This document shows positions 19,346 through 28,035 of a DNA stretch of 64,000 bases, in pieces. The stretch covers positions 62,001-126,000 of the forward strand of contig JADLAY010000072.1 of NCBI GenBank assembly GCA_020849765.1, given 5' to 3'. How positions within the stretch are numbered: position 1 is the stretch's first letter; each line of letters opens with the position of its first letter. Position numbers and translations under genes: made by a program. This DNA comes from Anaerolineae bacterium (GTDB taxonomy: Bacteria; Chloroflexota; Anaerolineae; Aggregatilineales; Phototrophicaceae). The notes under the pieces were generated by a model. It was not told the origin of the DNA, ran no database searches, and worked only from the letters and a program-made list of their open reading frames with translations.

Positions 19346-22018
19346 CTAACCCGTCGTCTTCATCCCGGCGGCGATGCCGTTGATGGTCGCCAGCACAGCG
19401 TCGAGCACGCGCTCGTACTCCGGCGATTCCGGCTGCAAGACGCGCAGAGTCCGCAGCAGCGAAACCTGCATGAAGTTGAGCGGGTCGACGTAGGGATTGC
19501 GGCGGTCGATCGAGCGGCGCATGATCGGCGTGTTCTCCAGCAGTTCGCCCTGGCCGGTGATGCGGCAGATCATCTCACAGGTGAGCTTGTGTTCCGCACG
19601 CAGGCGGGTGAAGATTTGCTCACGAAGCTGCACGTCGCTCACCAACGTCGCGTACAATTCGGCGATACCCATGTCCGCCTTGGCCGCGTCAAGCTGGCAG
19701 TTTTCGATCAGCGCACGGAAGAACGGCCATTCGCGGTACATCGTCCGCAACAAGTCCAGATTTCGCGAACTGCCGCCGGAGAACGCATCGAGCGCTGCGC
19801 CAACACCGAACCAACTGGGAATGATGGCGCGGCTCTGCATCCACGAGAACATCCAGGGGATGGCGCGCATCTGGGCGAAGCCGCCCGCCTTGCGCTTGGC
19901 CGGTCGTGAGCTGATCGGCAGCTTCGACAGTTCGGAGATCGGCGTCGCCTGCTGCCAGTATTCGGCGAAACCCGGCGTCTCGTAGACAAAGTTGCGATAC
20001 GCTTCCCGCCCCAGCGCTCCCAGCGTCTCCATCGCTTCGATCCACTTGGGATCGGGCGCATGGCGCGACGGCGCGCCGATCCCGAGCAATGCCGCGTGCA
20101 TCACCTGGTGCAGATGGCGGCGGGCGATGTGATGATTGCTGTAACGATATGCGATCACTTCGCCCTGCTCGGTGATCTTCATGCGCCCGGAGAAAGTCCC
20201 CGCGGGCTGCGCCAGGATCGCGCGGTTGGTTGGGCCGCCGCCGCGCCCGATGCTGCCGCCGCGCCCGTGGAACAGCTCAAGCTCAATGCCGTGCTTGCGG
20301 CAAACATCGCTCAGGGTCTGCTGAGCGCGGAACAGATTCCAGTTGGAGGCCATGTAGCCACCATCTTTGTTGCTATCCGAATAGCCGACCATGATCTGCT
20401 GGCGATGGCCGCGTGCAGCCAGGTGCTTGCGGTATTCAGGATTGGCGAAAAGCATCTCCATGACGTCCGGCGCGCTGCGCAGATCCTCAATCGTTTCGAA
20501 CAACGGCACCAGATCGACCAGTTCTGAGACTGCCACCTCACGAGCAAACAGGAGCATGGTCAGCACGTCACTTGGCGCCGTGCTCATGCTCGCGATCACG
20601 GTGTCGATGGCGTCCGCGCCGTGCAAGCGATGCACCGTGCGAATCATGCGCCACATGCCGATGATCTTGTTGGTCGCCTCGCTGAATTCCGGCTCGCTGG
20701 GGAACATCGGACGGCGGCTGGCGATCTCTTTGGTGAGCAGTTGCTGCTTATCGGCTTCGGGCAGCGCTGCGTATTCGTCACACAGGCCATAATGTTCGAA
20801 CAGTTCGCCAACGGCAGCAGCGTGCAGACGTGAATCCTCGCGCACGTCGAGCGGCGCCAGATGCAGCCCGAACAGCCTCACCTTCTGGATGATGCGGCGC
20901 ACCTCCCCAGCCGAGACGCGGAAGCCATGATAGACACGCAAACTCTGGGCGACCAATTCGAGATCGGCGACCAGATCGTCGCCCGTGCGATACATGTCCG
21001 CCTGCAAGCGGCGATGGATGATGTCGAGAATCGCGCGGTAATCCTCGCCCGTGTAGCGCCCATCGCGTTCCGCCAGCGGGAAGCGCAGCGCCAGCGCCGC
21101 CGTCATGCCGACCTCATCCGACGACTGCGTGAGATGATCGCGCAGGTAGGCGATCTCACGCAGATAGACCTCGCGTACGGAGGTGCGCATCGAATCGAGC
21201 GCGGCCAGCGTGACCTCCGGCGTCACGTTTGGGTTGCCGTCGCGGTCACCACCGACCCACGAGGCGAAGCGCAAGAACAACGGCAAATGCGTCCAGTCGG
21301 CTTCGGGATAGTACTTGGTCAGGATTTCGCGCATGTCGATGTAGATTTCGACCACGACATCCATAACCGCCGACGTGAGGAAATAGACGCTGAAGTCGAT
21401 CTCGTCCGTCACCGTCGCCTTGGCGGTGCGCGTCGGGCGCGTGTGCCAGAGTTCTTCGATCTCCTCGGTCATCTCCGCCTCGAGGCTGGCGCGCTCGCGG
21501 GGCAGGATGTCCGTCTCGTCGTAGTCTTCCAGGATTTCGGCGATGTGGCGCAGCTTGACCAGCACTTCTTTGCGCTTGGCTTCCGAAGGGTGTGCCGTCA
21601 TCACCAGCCGAATGCAGAGCTGATCCAGGAAGCGGCGCATGGTCGCCGCATCGACGCCCGCATCATGAAGCTGTTCGACCGCCTGCTCGATGGTTTCGGC
21701 CAACTGCCCCATGCGCTCACGTTCACGCAGCACACGAATACGTTGCTGATCTTCCGCGATGTTGATAAGCTGGAAGTAGTTGCTGAAGGCTTTGATCAGC
21801 ACCTTCAACATGCGCAGGTCAAGCTCTTGGAGCGTATCCGCCAGCGAGCGGGCGGCTTCAGCATCGCCAGTGCGCCGGGCCTTGGCGGCCGCACGAACGT
21901 TTTCGACCAGCGCGAAGGCTGATTCGCCATCCTGCTCTCGGATAATACCGCCAAGCAGGTTGCCAAGCAGTCGAATATCAGCACTAAGTAGGTTGACGGC
22001 TTCGTGCGTGTCAGTCAT
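19346..22018 (-). CDS. ppc: Phosphoenolpyruvate carboxylase
   Basis: PEP carboxylase makes oxaloacetate from PEP and bicarbonate, refilling the TCA cycle. The 890-residue length is standard. Catalytic motifs are VMTAHPSEAKRKEVL (the His of TAHP; most family members have T rather than S after the Pro), GGDRDGNPNVT, FHGRGGSIGRGGGP, VGYSDSNKDGG, and the conserved C-terminus GIAAGMKTTG. The gene converges on the small NTF2-like gene with a gap of only 9 bases and no hairpin. Its start at 22018 is divergent from the TetR gene. With the isocitrate dehydrogenase at the window start it marks central carbon metabolism. Confidence 0.96.
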   Translation of the reverse strand: MTDTHEAVNLLSADIRLLGNLLGGIIREQDGESAFALVENVRAAAKARRTGDAEAARSLADTLQELDLRMLKVLIKAFSNYFQLINIAEDQQRIRVLRERERMGQLAETIEQAVEQLHDAGVDAATMRRFLDQLCIRLVMTAHPSEAKRKEVLVKLRHIAEILEDYDETDILPRERASLEAEMTEEIEELWHTRPTRTAKATVTDEIDFSVYFLTSAVMDVVVEIYIDMREILTKYYPEADWTHLPLFLRFASWVGGDRDGNPNVTPEVTLAALDSMRTSVREVYLREIAYLRDHLTQSSDEVGMTAALALRFPLAERDGRYTGEDYRAILDIIHRRLQADMYRTGDDLVADLELVAQSLRVYHGFRVSAGEVRRIIQKVRLFGLHLAPLDVREDSRLHAAAVGELFEHYGLCDEYAALPEADKQQLLTKEIASRRPMFPSEPEFSEATNKIIGMWRMIRTVHRLHGADAIDTVIASMSTAPSDVLTMLLFAREVAVSELVDLVPLFETIEDLRSAPDVMEMLFANPEYRKHLAARGHRQQIMVGYSDSNKDGGYMASNWNLFRAQQTLSDVCRKHGIELELFHGRGGSIGRGGGPTNRAILAQPAGTFSGRMKITEQGEVIAYRYSNHHIARRHLHQVMHAALLGIGAPSRHAPDPKWIEAMETLGALGREAYRNFVYETPGFAEYWQQATPISELSKLPISSRPAKRKAGGFAQMRAIPWMFSWMQSRAIIPSWFGVGAALDAFSGGSSRNLDLLRTMYREWPFFRALIENCQLDAAKADMGIAELYATLVSDVQLREQIFTRLRAEHKLTCEMICRITGQGELLENTPIMRRSIDRRNPYVDPLNFMQVSLLRTLRVLQPESPEYERVLDAVLATINGIAAGMKTTG

Positions 22019-22144
22019 ATGAACGTCGTAGGATTGACTTCTTCGAGATGGGCAGTTTCGGGATTGTAACGCAATTCGGACAAAGAAAAAGCGATTTTTG
22101 ATTGATCATTTTCTACGAAAAAATGTTACAACTATGACACTTCC

Positions 22145-22173
22145 TTGTAAGACCCGTGAATAGGGTCTATATT
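22145..22173 (+). promoter_or_regulatory. Promoter of the TetR gene with a palindromic operator filling the spacer
   Basis: TTGTAA (22145-22150) and TATATT (22168-22173) are separated by exactly 17 bases. The inverted repeat AGACCC-GTGAATA-GGGTCT occupies 22150-22168, so it touches both elements. This is the classic geometry for repression by a dimeric TetR protein at its own promoter. Confidence 0.6.
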
Positions 22174-22223
22174 TGTAATGTTTAAATGTAATTCGTAATA
22201 CAATGTGAGTGAATTGTCGTATT

Positions 22224-22823
22224 ATGCGGCGTACGCCTCAACAGGAACGTGGGCAGCGCCGTGTCCAGCAGATCCTGGACGCGGCAGCAGAAGTTTTCGC
22301 CGAGGTTGGCTACGAAGTAGCGACGACCAATATGATCGCGCAACGCGCCAATACGTCGATTGGTTCTCTCTACCAGTTCTTCCCCAACAAAGATTCAATC
22401 GTGAAGCTGCTGGCGCGGCGTATGGCAGACGATTTCGCTACTGAGCTAACGCCGGCTGGAGAAGCGGGCGAATGCCCGCACAAGATCGACAATTTCGTCG
22501 AAGAGATCTACCGTTTTTCGCTAACGCACACCGGCTTCGTATCGCTCCTGCATGGTCCGGTGTATTCCGCGGGCAGCATTCGCGCTTATTCACACCTGCA
22601 CGAAAAACTGCAGCAGTACGTGCAGGCGATGCTGGCTTCGGAGAACGGGCCACCCAGAGACCCGGTGCCCATCATCACCATTCGCATCGCCATTTGCTGT
22701 ACGGCTGCAGTTCTCGGTTATGTGACGGTCATGCCCGCTGAGAACCGGGCGTTTGCCCTCGATGAACTCAAACGAACGCTGAAGGCATTCCTCTGTACGC
22801 CGGGGCAAACGCCCGCAATTTGA
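22224..22823 (+). CDS. TetR/AcrR family transcriptional regulator
   Basis: This is a one-component repressor. The N-terminal HTH (residues 8-60 from the ATG) shows ILDAAAEVFAEVGYEVATT, MIAQRANTSIGSLYQFF and PNKDSIVKLLARRM, a textbook TetR domain. The C-terminal ligand domain has two adjacent cysteines (IAICCTAAVLGY) in a core helix. I use the ATG at 22224; a GTG at 22209 in frame is an alternative and neither has a strong ribosome site. A palindrome sits between the -35 and -10 of its promoter, suggesting autorepression. Ligand and other targets are unknown; the divergent ppc gene is a possible one. Confidence 0.88.
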   Translation: MRRTPQQERGQRRVQQILDAAAEVFAEVGYEVATTNMIAQRANTSIGSLYQFFPNKDSIVKLLARRMADDFATELTPAGEAGECPHKIDNFVEEIYRFSLTHTGFVSLLHGPVYSAGSIRAYSHLHEKLQQYVQAMLASENGPPRDPVPIITIRIAICCTAAVLGYVTVMPAENRAFALDELKRTLKAFLCTPGQTPAI

Positions 22824-22897
22824 CTGCAAAACATTCAATGGCAGTCCCGTGTTGGACTGCGCACATGTTCGCAGCGAAAACAACCGCATCACGGCGA

Positions 22898-23509
22898 TCA
22901 GACGATGACGACGGCCTCAGGGGTTCCCAGCGCCTGGCGCAGGAAGTCCTTGACGACGTCGACGGCGATTGCCACGCCGATCTCCGGCCCGTTCATGAGC
23001 ATGTTGACACCGACCAGTCGCCCTTGAGAGTCCACCAGCGGCCCGCCGGAGTGCCCAGGGCGTAAGCGCAGGTTGGCGACCACGCCGTCGTAGGCCAGGG
23101 GCGGTAGTTCCGGGAACTCGCGGCCCACGCCCACCACCACGCCGCCGGTCGCGCCATTGGCGATGCCAAACGGATGCCCCAGGGCCATGACGAAATCGCC
23201 CGGCTTGAGCAGCCGCGACTGACCCAGCGGAATCGTGGGTAGATCCTCTGCGTCGACAGCCAGTGCCGCCAAGTCGCGCTCGTAGCTGTGGGCGATCACG
23301 CGCGCCGGGAGGGCGCGCTTATCCGGCAGCACGACCTGGAGGCCGCGACCCCGCCCGACGACGTGGGCGTTGGTCAAGATCAGGCCGTCAGCATGCCAGA
23401 TCGTGCCCGCCCCGACTCCATGTGCGCCTGCGACGATGCGGACGAGGCTGCGCTGAACATCCGACGCCAGCTCAGCCATCTCCGCGTTGAGTTGTTGCAG
23501 CGTGTTCAC
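22898..23509 (-). CDS. Trypsin-like serine protease (S1C/HtrA type) without PDZ domain or signal peptide
   Basis: The 203-residue product is a bare protease domain. The catalytic triad is visible as His in LTNAHVV, Asp in YERDLAALAV and Ser in RPGHSGGPLVDSQG, where the more usual sequence is GNSGGP. No signal peptide, transmembrane helix or PDZ domain is present, so it should be cytoplasmic, unlike most HtrA proteins. Its ATG overlaps the stop of the upstream protease gene by 4 bases (ATGA), indicating translational coupling. The paired arrangement suggests duplication with loss of the PDZ part (inference). Confidence 0.85.
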   Translation of the reverse strand: MNTLQQLNAEMAELASDVQRSLVRIVAGAHGVGAGTIWHADGLILTNAHVVGRGRGLQVVLPDKRALPARVIAHSYERDLAALAVDAEDLPTIPLGQSRLLKPGDFVMALGHPFGIANGATGGVVVGVGREFPELPPLAYDGVVANLRLRPGHSGGPLVDSQGRLVGVNMLMNGPEIGVAIAVDVVKDFLRQALGTPEAVVIV

Positions 23510-24402
23510 GAACGTTCGCCGATGACCACGTCGCGGCTGATCTGCTCGCCGCCGCGGATGATGCTGACGGAGACCGACTTACCGACGCGATCGCCGCTGA
23601 GCAGCGCCATCAGATCGTCCATGTGGCGGATCGGCTGGCCGTCGAGCGCGACGAGCGTATCACCCAGGAAGAGACCACCGGCTTCCGCCGGGCTGCCGGA
23701 CTCGACCGAAGCGATCAGCAGGCCGGTCTCCTGGCCCAGCTTCTCAGCCAACGGCCCTGGCAGACGCGCCGGTTGTGCGCTGACGCCCAGGTAGCCCCGG
23801 CGCACGTGCCCATGTGCGAGCAGCGTTTCGGCAATGCGGCTGATGGTCGCCGAGGGCAGCGTGACGCTGACGCCGCGCAGCAACGCCGAGGTATTCATCC
23901 CGGCAAAACTGCCACCCGCGCCGACCAGCGGCCCGCCCGAAAAGCCAGGATACATGACAACGTCGGTTTGCAGATAGGCGTCAATCATGCCACCGGCGAC
24001 CGTGCGCCAGCTTTCCTCGACCGCGCTGACAACGCCGAGAGTCGCCTGCGCTTTGTGACCGGGACGCCCGACCGCCAGCACCAGATGACCGACTTTGACC
24101 TCGTCGAGCGTGAGCCAGGTCGGCGCAGTTAGCCCGCTTGCCTGGGCGCGCAGCACGGCGATGTCCGTCGTCGGGTCGCGCCCGACCAGCGATGCCTCGA
24201 CCGTGCTGCCATCCGGCAGGCCAACGCGAATGTTCTCGTCGCGTTCGACCACATGATGGCTGGTGACCAGGACACCATCGGACGACCAGACGATGCCGGA
24301 CGCGGGCGAACGACGGCGCGCTTCGATGCGGACGAGGCTGGCCGATGCCGTTTCGACCACGGCGGCGAGATCGGCGGAAAGGGACTTCAAGACATCATTC
24401 AT
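23506..24402 (-). CDS. HtrA-like serine protease with C-terminal PDZ domain, no signal peptide
   Basis: This protein has an S1C protease domain (residues 1-185) with His in VTSHHVV, Asp in TTDIAVLRA and Ser in YPGFSGGPLV. A PDZ domain follows, about residues 205-295 (RGYLGVSAQPARLP, GSPAEAGGLFLGDTLVALDG). As with its neighbour there is no signal peptide or membrane anchor, so a cytoplasmic quality-control role is likely. I chose the ATG at 24402 with GGAG 8 bases upstream over the GTG at 24411. A LuxR-type regulator lies 109 bases upstream on the same strand. Confidence 0.87.
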   Translation of the reverse strand: MNDVLKSLSADLAAVVETASASLVRIEARRRSPASGIVWSSDGVLVTSHHVVERDENIRVGLPDGSTVEASLVGRDPTTDIAVLRAQASGLTAPTWLTLDEVKVGHLVLAVGRPGHKAQATLGVVSAVEESWRTVAGGMIDAYLQTDVVMYPGFSGGPLVGAGGSFAGMNTSALLRGVSVTLPSATISRIAETLLAHGHVRRGYLGVSAQPARLPGPLAEKLGQETGLLIASVESGSPAEAGGLFLGDTLVALDGQPIRHMDDLMALLSGDRVGKSVSVSIIRGGEQISRDVVIGERS

Positions 24403-24511
24403 GGGGATCACTCCATCTGCGTTGTTCCATGTTCTGATTAAAGCAAAGTCCGCGCCGAAAAGGATCGCCTATAGAGCGAGGTACGTCCTGGAAGAAAGGC
24501 TAGGCAGAGGT

Positions 24512-25192
24512 CTAGAGCGAGATCAGGCCGCGGCGGGTGGCCTGAACGACCGCCTCCGTCCGGCTCTGGACGTTGAGCTTGGTCATGATGGCGTTGACGT
24601 GGAATTTGACGGTGTGCTCGCTGATGTTGAGCCGCAGCGCGATCTGCTTGTTGGCCATGCCCTCCGCCAGCATGTTGAGCACCTCCATCTCGCGCGCGGT
24701 CATGATCTCGCTGGGGATGGGCGTCTCCGCGGGGGTGGACGCTTCGACCACCGTCAGCAGTTCAGGGCTGAAGACGGCCAGCCCCTGAGCCAGGGCGCGC
24801 AGGGTCGCCAGCATGGCGGACAGATCGACATTCGACAGCAGCAATCCGCGGGCACCGGCCGCCAGGAATGTCGCAGCGCGGCTATTTTCGGTCACGAGCA
24901 CGAGCACGGGGATGTCGATATCGCGCAGGGCGTCGAACTGGGCTTCGTCGGTGTCGCCGTCATAGGGCGGCTCCCAGATGATGACGTGCGGCGAATAGAG
25001 CTGCACCATGTCCGTCCAATTCGCATCTGATGGGATTTGCCCGACGACGTCGATGCCCGGCTGGCCGCTCAACAACGAAGCAAGGCCCGCGCGCGCAAAC
25101 GGGCTTTCCGCCATGACGACGACGTGCAGTGTTTCGATTTCCGCGATCACATCCAATCCATGGGGTTTCCAGATGGCAATATGCCCCATCAT
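24512..25192 (-). CDS. LuxR/NarL-family regulator with degenerate receiver domain
   Basis: The 226-residue protein has a response-regulator receiver fold followed by a clear LuxR HTH (LTAREMEVLNMLAEGMANKQ and ISEHTVKFHVNAIMTKLNV). Key receiver residues are altered. The acidic pair is Ala28-Glu29, the phosphoacceptor aspartate position is Glu74 (VIIWEPPYDG), and the conserved lysine is replaced (GARGLLLS). Normal phosphorylation is therefore unlikely, and the Glu may mimic a phosphorylated state. No histidine kinase is nearby. It precedes the two proteases on the same strand and may control them (inference). Confidence 0.87.
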   Translation of the reverse strand: MMGHIAIWKPHGLDVIAEIETLHVVVMAESPFARAGLASLLSGQPGIDVVGQIPSDANWTDMVQLYSPHVIIWEPPYDGDTDEAQFDALRDIDIPVLVLVTENSRAATFLAAGARGLLLSNVDLSAMLATLRALAQGLAVFSPELLTVVEASTPAETPIPSEIMTAREMEVLNMLAEGMANKQIALRLNISEHTVKFHVNAIMTKLNVQSRTEAVVQATRRGLISL

Positions 25193-25237
25193 GCCACAGC
25201 CATAGTTAGAGGCATGTTGGAGAAACCTGAATTGGCG

Positions 25238-27895
25238 CTAGCGGATGATGATCTCAATCGGGAGCGACGCGGCATCCGCCCCATCCGCCAGCAGGAGCCG
25301 CTGGTTGGTCGCCGGATCGTACAGGCCGACGATCAGATGTGCGCTGCCCGGATGCGCAGCCTCGTTGTAGGTCAACTGATGGGGATCGACGATGTATTCC
25401 CCGGCGCGCCAGCCCACTGTCGGGCGCATCGCCTGCGCCGGGCGCGCATCGCTCTGCGCGATCAGACGTCCGTCCGCATCCAGAAGCTGGACGAAGACGA
25501 CGTAATCGCCCGCGGGTTCGCCGTCCCCGGCACGCCAGACAAGCGTGACCTGCGGCGGCGTCTCCAAAGTAAGCTCGGTCGCGTCGAGCGAGTAGCCGGC
25601 CAGATCGCCCACGCCTGGGACTGCCACGGACAGCGCGTGATCGAAGGCCGGTGGTTCGTACAGCGCTTCGACGGCTTCGATCGGCTGGCGCGCCAGCTCA
25701 GTGCCATCCGGCAGCACAATCTCCGCCACACCTGAGGGCGCATCGGCGGGGATGCGCGCCAGGCGCCAATCGAGGACGATGCCGTCGGCCTCCGTGAGCG
25801 TCGTCGCAATCGGCAGCGACCAGCGCCCGTCTACGTCACGCAGAGTCAAATCAGGAGGCGGTGCATCCGTCTGCCAGAGCAATGTCATGGAGATAACATC
25901 GCCGTTGCGGCGCGTGGGCTGTTCGGGTGCCAGATCGTGGGCAAGCAGCCGCGTCGCCGCATCGAGGGCGAGATCGGGCTGGAACGGCAGATCGGTCGTT
26001 CGATTGCTGGCTGCCCAGACAGGTGCATCGTCCGCAATCCACGTCGCCAGCACCAGATCGCGTCCGGAGGTCGGCACGTCAGGCGCGACCAACGGCTCGT
26101 AGCCGGAGGGCAGCGTTTCTTCATAGACGCGCAGCAGCACCTGATACTCGCCCGGCGGCGTCCCATAGGGCAGGCGCAAGAGCGGATAGGCGGTCAGATG
26201 ATCGCCGGAGAGGCGCTGGTCGCTCGTCTGCTGATCCGCCTGCGCGAAGACGGCGTCGGCGCGCGCGATCTCCCAGCCCAGGGCGTTGCGCACGATCAGT
26301 GCCGCTTTGAGCGGGGTCGCCGTCGTCCGGTCGAGCATCAGCTCCAGCGGCACGCAGCGCGCCTGATCGGGCGAACCGGGCGCGATCTCGCCGTAGCCAA
26401 CCAGCGTTGCCAGCGACTCCCCCACGCTGCCGAAGGCGAAATCGACGGCGGTCACCGGCGGCAGCGATCGCCCTGGCTGATCATTAAGCTCGTCAGTCAT
26501 CCCGGCGACGGTGAACGATAGGGGCGCGTCGACCGTAGTGTCGCCGAGTATGCAGTCGATCATGCCGCGGTAGTCAGCGCGCTGTGTGTACCAGATGTTG
26601 CGGGCGATGCGTCCTTCGGCGGGCAGCAGCGGCAGCACCTCGTCCGCGGGCGCGCCCTCAGGCAGAGTCACACGCCGGGCTGTCACACCGAGCCGGTCCC
26701 AATAGTAGGCCAGTTCGTAGCGATCGGCGTACGACCAGGCGATCACGGTGTCGTCCGCCGTCAGCGACTCGGCATAGTAGCGAACCATCGCCCGCGCATC
26801 ATCATGCTGATAGGCCGGGTTCTGCGCCAACACGAGCACGACGATCAGCGTCACCACGAACGGCGCGACAGCGAGCCAACGCAGCCCGTTCGGGCGCAGG
26901 CGCGCGATGCCCGCCGCCAGCGGGATCACGAGCAGCGGCGCAACCATGACCAGATAGCGCCCGTGCATCTCGTTGCCGAGCACGACCAGCCCGGCGATCA
27001 CACCACCCGTCAGCAGCAGCGTGTGGAGGACGAGCCAGCGGGCAGCAGGACGCCGCCATGGGATCAGGCTGGCGAACAGGGCGAAAGCCACCATGCTCAA
27101 GGCGATGAGGATGGTACTCTGGCCGACCAGGCTCCACGGCCCGGCAAAAAATGCCTGCCAGATCTGCGCCAGCAAGGCGGGCGTCAGGCCCGGCGCGGAC
27201 GTGACAGCGCTGTTGGCCTCACCCAGGCGCAGGTAATAGGTCGCGAACCAGGGCGCGTAGATGGCCGCGACAACCGCCTGCCCTGTCAGCCACCAGCGCC
27301 AATCGGGACGGCGGAGGCTACGCCGGACGATCCAGGCGATCAGCGTGACCGCGTTCAGCCACAGGGCGACGATCGGCCCGGTATTGTGCGCATACAGCAG
27401 CCCAAGTTCCGCCAGCCAGAGCGCGATCCAGGCCCAACGGGTCGGCACTCTCAGCAGCCGGTGCCACGCCAGCGCGCAGATCATGACCAGGAAGGCCAGC
27501 AGCGTGTACATGCGCGCTTCCTGCGCCGCCCACCAGAGCAGCGGCAGGCAGGCCGCCAGCAGCGCCGCAAACATTCCCGCGCGCCTGCCGAACAGATCGG
27601 CGGCCAGGCGATAGACCAGCGCGATGGTGAGCAGGCCAAAGATCGTCGAGACCCAGCGCAGCGCAAATTCGCTCAGCCCGAAAAGGCGCGCGCCGACGTG
27701 TAGCACCATATAATAGAGGGGTGGATTGGTGAGATCGGCGCGGGCGGCATCGAGCAGCGTGGGTTGCGCCGCCGCGTGGGCAGACCAGCCTTCGTCGAAC
27801 CAGATGCTCTGATCGGCAATGCGAAACAGATAGGCTGCCAGCGCCAGCAGCAGGACGGCGACCACTATCCAGACGAAGGCCCAACGCTTGATCAT
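25238..27895 (-). CDS. GT39-like membrane glycosyltransferase with large extracytoplasmic C-terminal domain
   Basis: This protein (885 aa) resembles ArnT/PMT-type GT-C glycosyltransferases, which use polyprenyl-phosphate sugars outside the membrane. The first helix is residues 5-27. It is followed by the loop motif SIWFDEGWSAHAAA with the acidic pair typical of the GT39/PMT catalytic site, then NPPLYYMVLH and about ten further membrane segments to residue 365. Residues 370-885 are soluble and beta-rich with repeated ARPAQAMRPTVGWRAGEYIV-type strands; they look like jelly-roll modules. Acceptor and sugar are unknown. The predicted promoter places the transcript start at or beside the ATG. Confidence 0.82.
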   Translation of the reverse strand: MIKRWAFVWIVVAVLLLALAAYLFRIADQSIWFDEGWSAHAAAQPTLLDAARADLTNPPLYYMVLHVGARLFGLSEFALRWVSTIFGLLTIALVYRLAADLFGRRAGMFAALLAACLPLLWWAAQEARMYTLLAFLVMICALAWHRLLRVPTRWAWIALWLAELGLLYAHNTGPIVALWLNAVTLIAWIVRRSLRRPDWRWWLTGQAVVAAIYAPWFATYYLRLGEANSAVTSAPGLTPALLAQIWQAFFAGPWSLVGQSTILIALSMVAFALFASLIPWRRPAARWLVLHTLLLTGGVIAGLVVLGNEMHGRYLVMVAPLLVIPLAAGIARLRPNGLRWLAVAPFVVTLIVVLVLAQNPAYQHDDARAMVRYYAESLTADDTVIAWSYADRYELAYYWDRLGVTARRVTLPEGAPADEVLPLLPAEGRIARNIWYTQRADYRGMIDCILGDTTVDAPLSFTVAGMTDELNDQPGRSLPPVTAVDFAFGSVGESLATLVGYGEIAPGSPDQARCVPLELMLDRTTATPLKAALIVRNALGWEIARADAVFAQADQQTSDQRLSGDHLTAYPLLRLPYGTPPGEYQVLLRVYEETLPSGYEPLVAPDVPTSGRDLVLATWIADDAPVWAASNRTTDLPFQPDLALDAATRLLAHDLAPEQPTRRNGDVISMTLLWQTDAPPPDLTLRDVDGRWSLPIATTLTEADGIVLDWRLARIPADAPSGVAEIVLPDGTELARQPIEAVEALYEPPAFDHALSVAVPGVGDLAGYSLDATELTLETPPQVTLVWRAGDGEPAGDYVVFVQLLDADGRLIAQSDARPAQAMRPTVGWRAGEYIVDPHQLTYNEAAHPGSAHLIVGLYDPATNQRLLLADGADAASLPIEIIIR

Positions 27896-27901
27896 GCGCA
27901 G

Positions 27902-27930
27902 ACGGTAGCACGCGCGCCTGGGCCTGTCAA
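27902..27930 (-). promoter_or_regulatory. Promoter of the GT39-like gene, predicted to give a leaderless mRNA
   Basis: On the minus strand TTGACA (27930-27925, perfect), a 17-base spacer ending in TGC, and TACCGT (27907-27902) are followed by only CTGCGC before the ATG at 27895. Transcription would start at or next to the start codon. Confidence 0.5.
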
Positions 27931-28035
27931 TCTGCCGGTGAAACGATTTTGAAACTTGAGATTGCGCTAAATTAATAAAGGGTCATAGAATAAAAAGTGT
28001 AGAACGTTGCGTTTAGCGAGCCGTGTGACAGTCTT

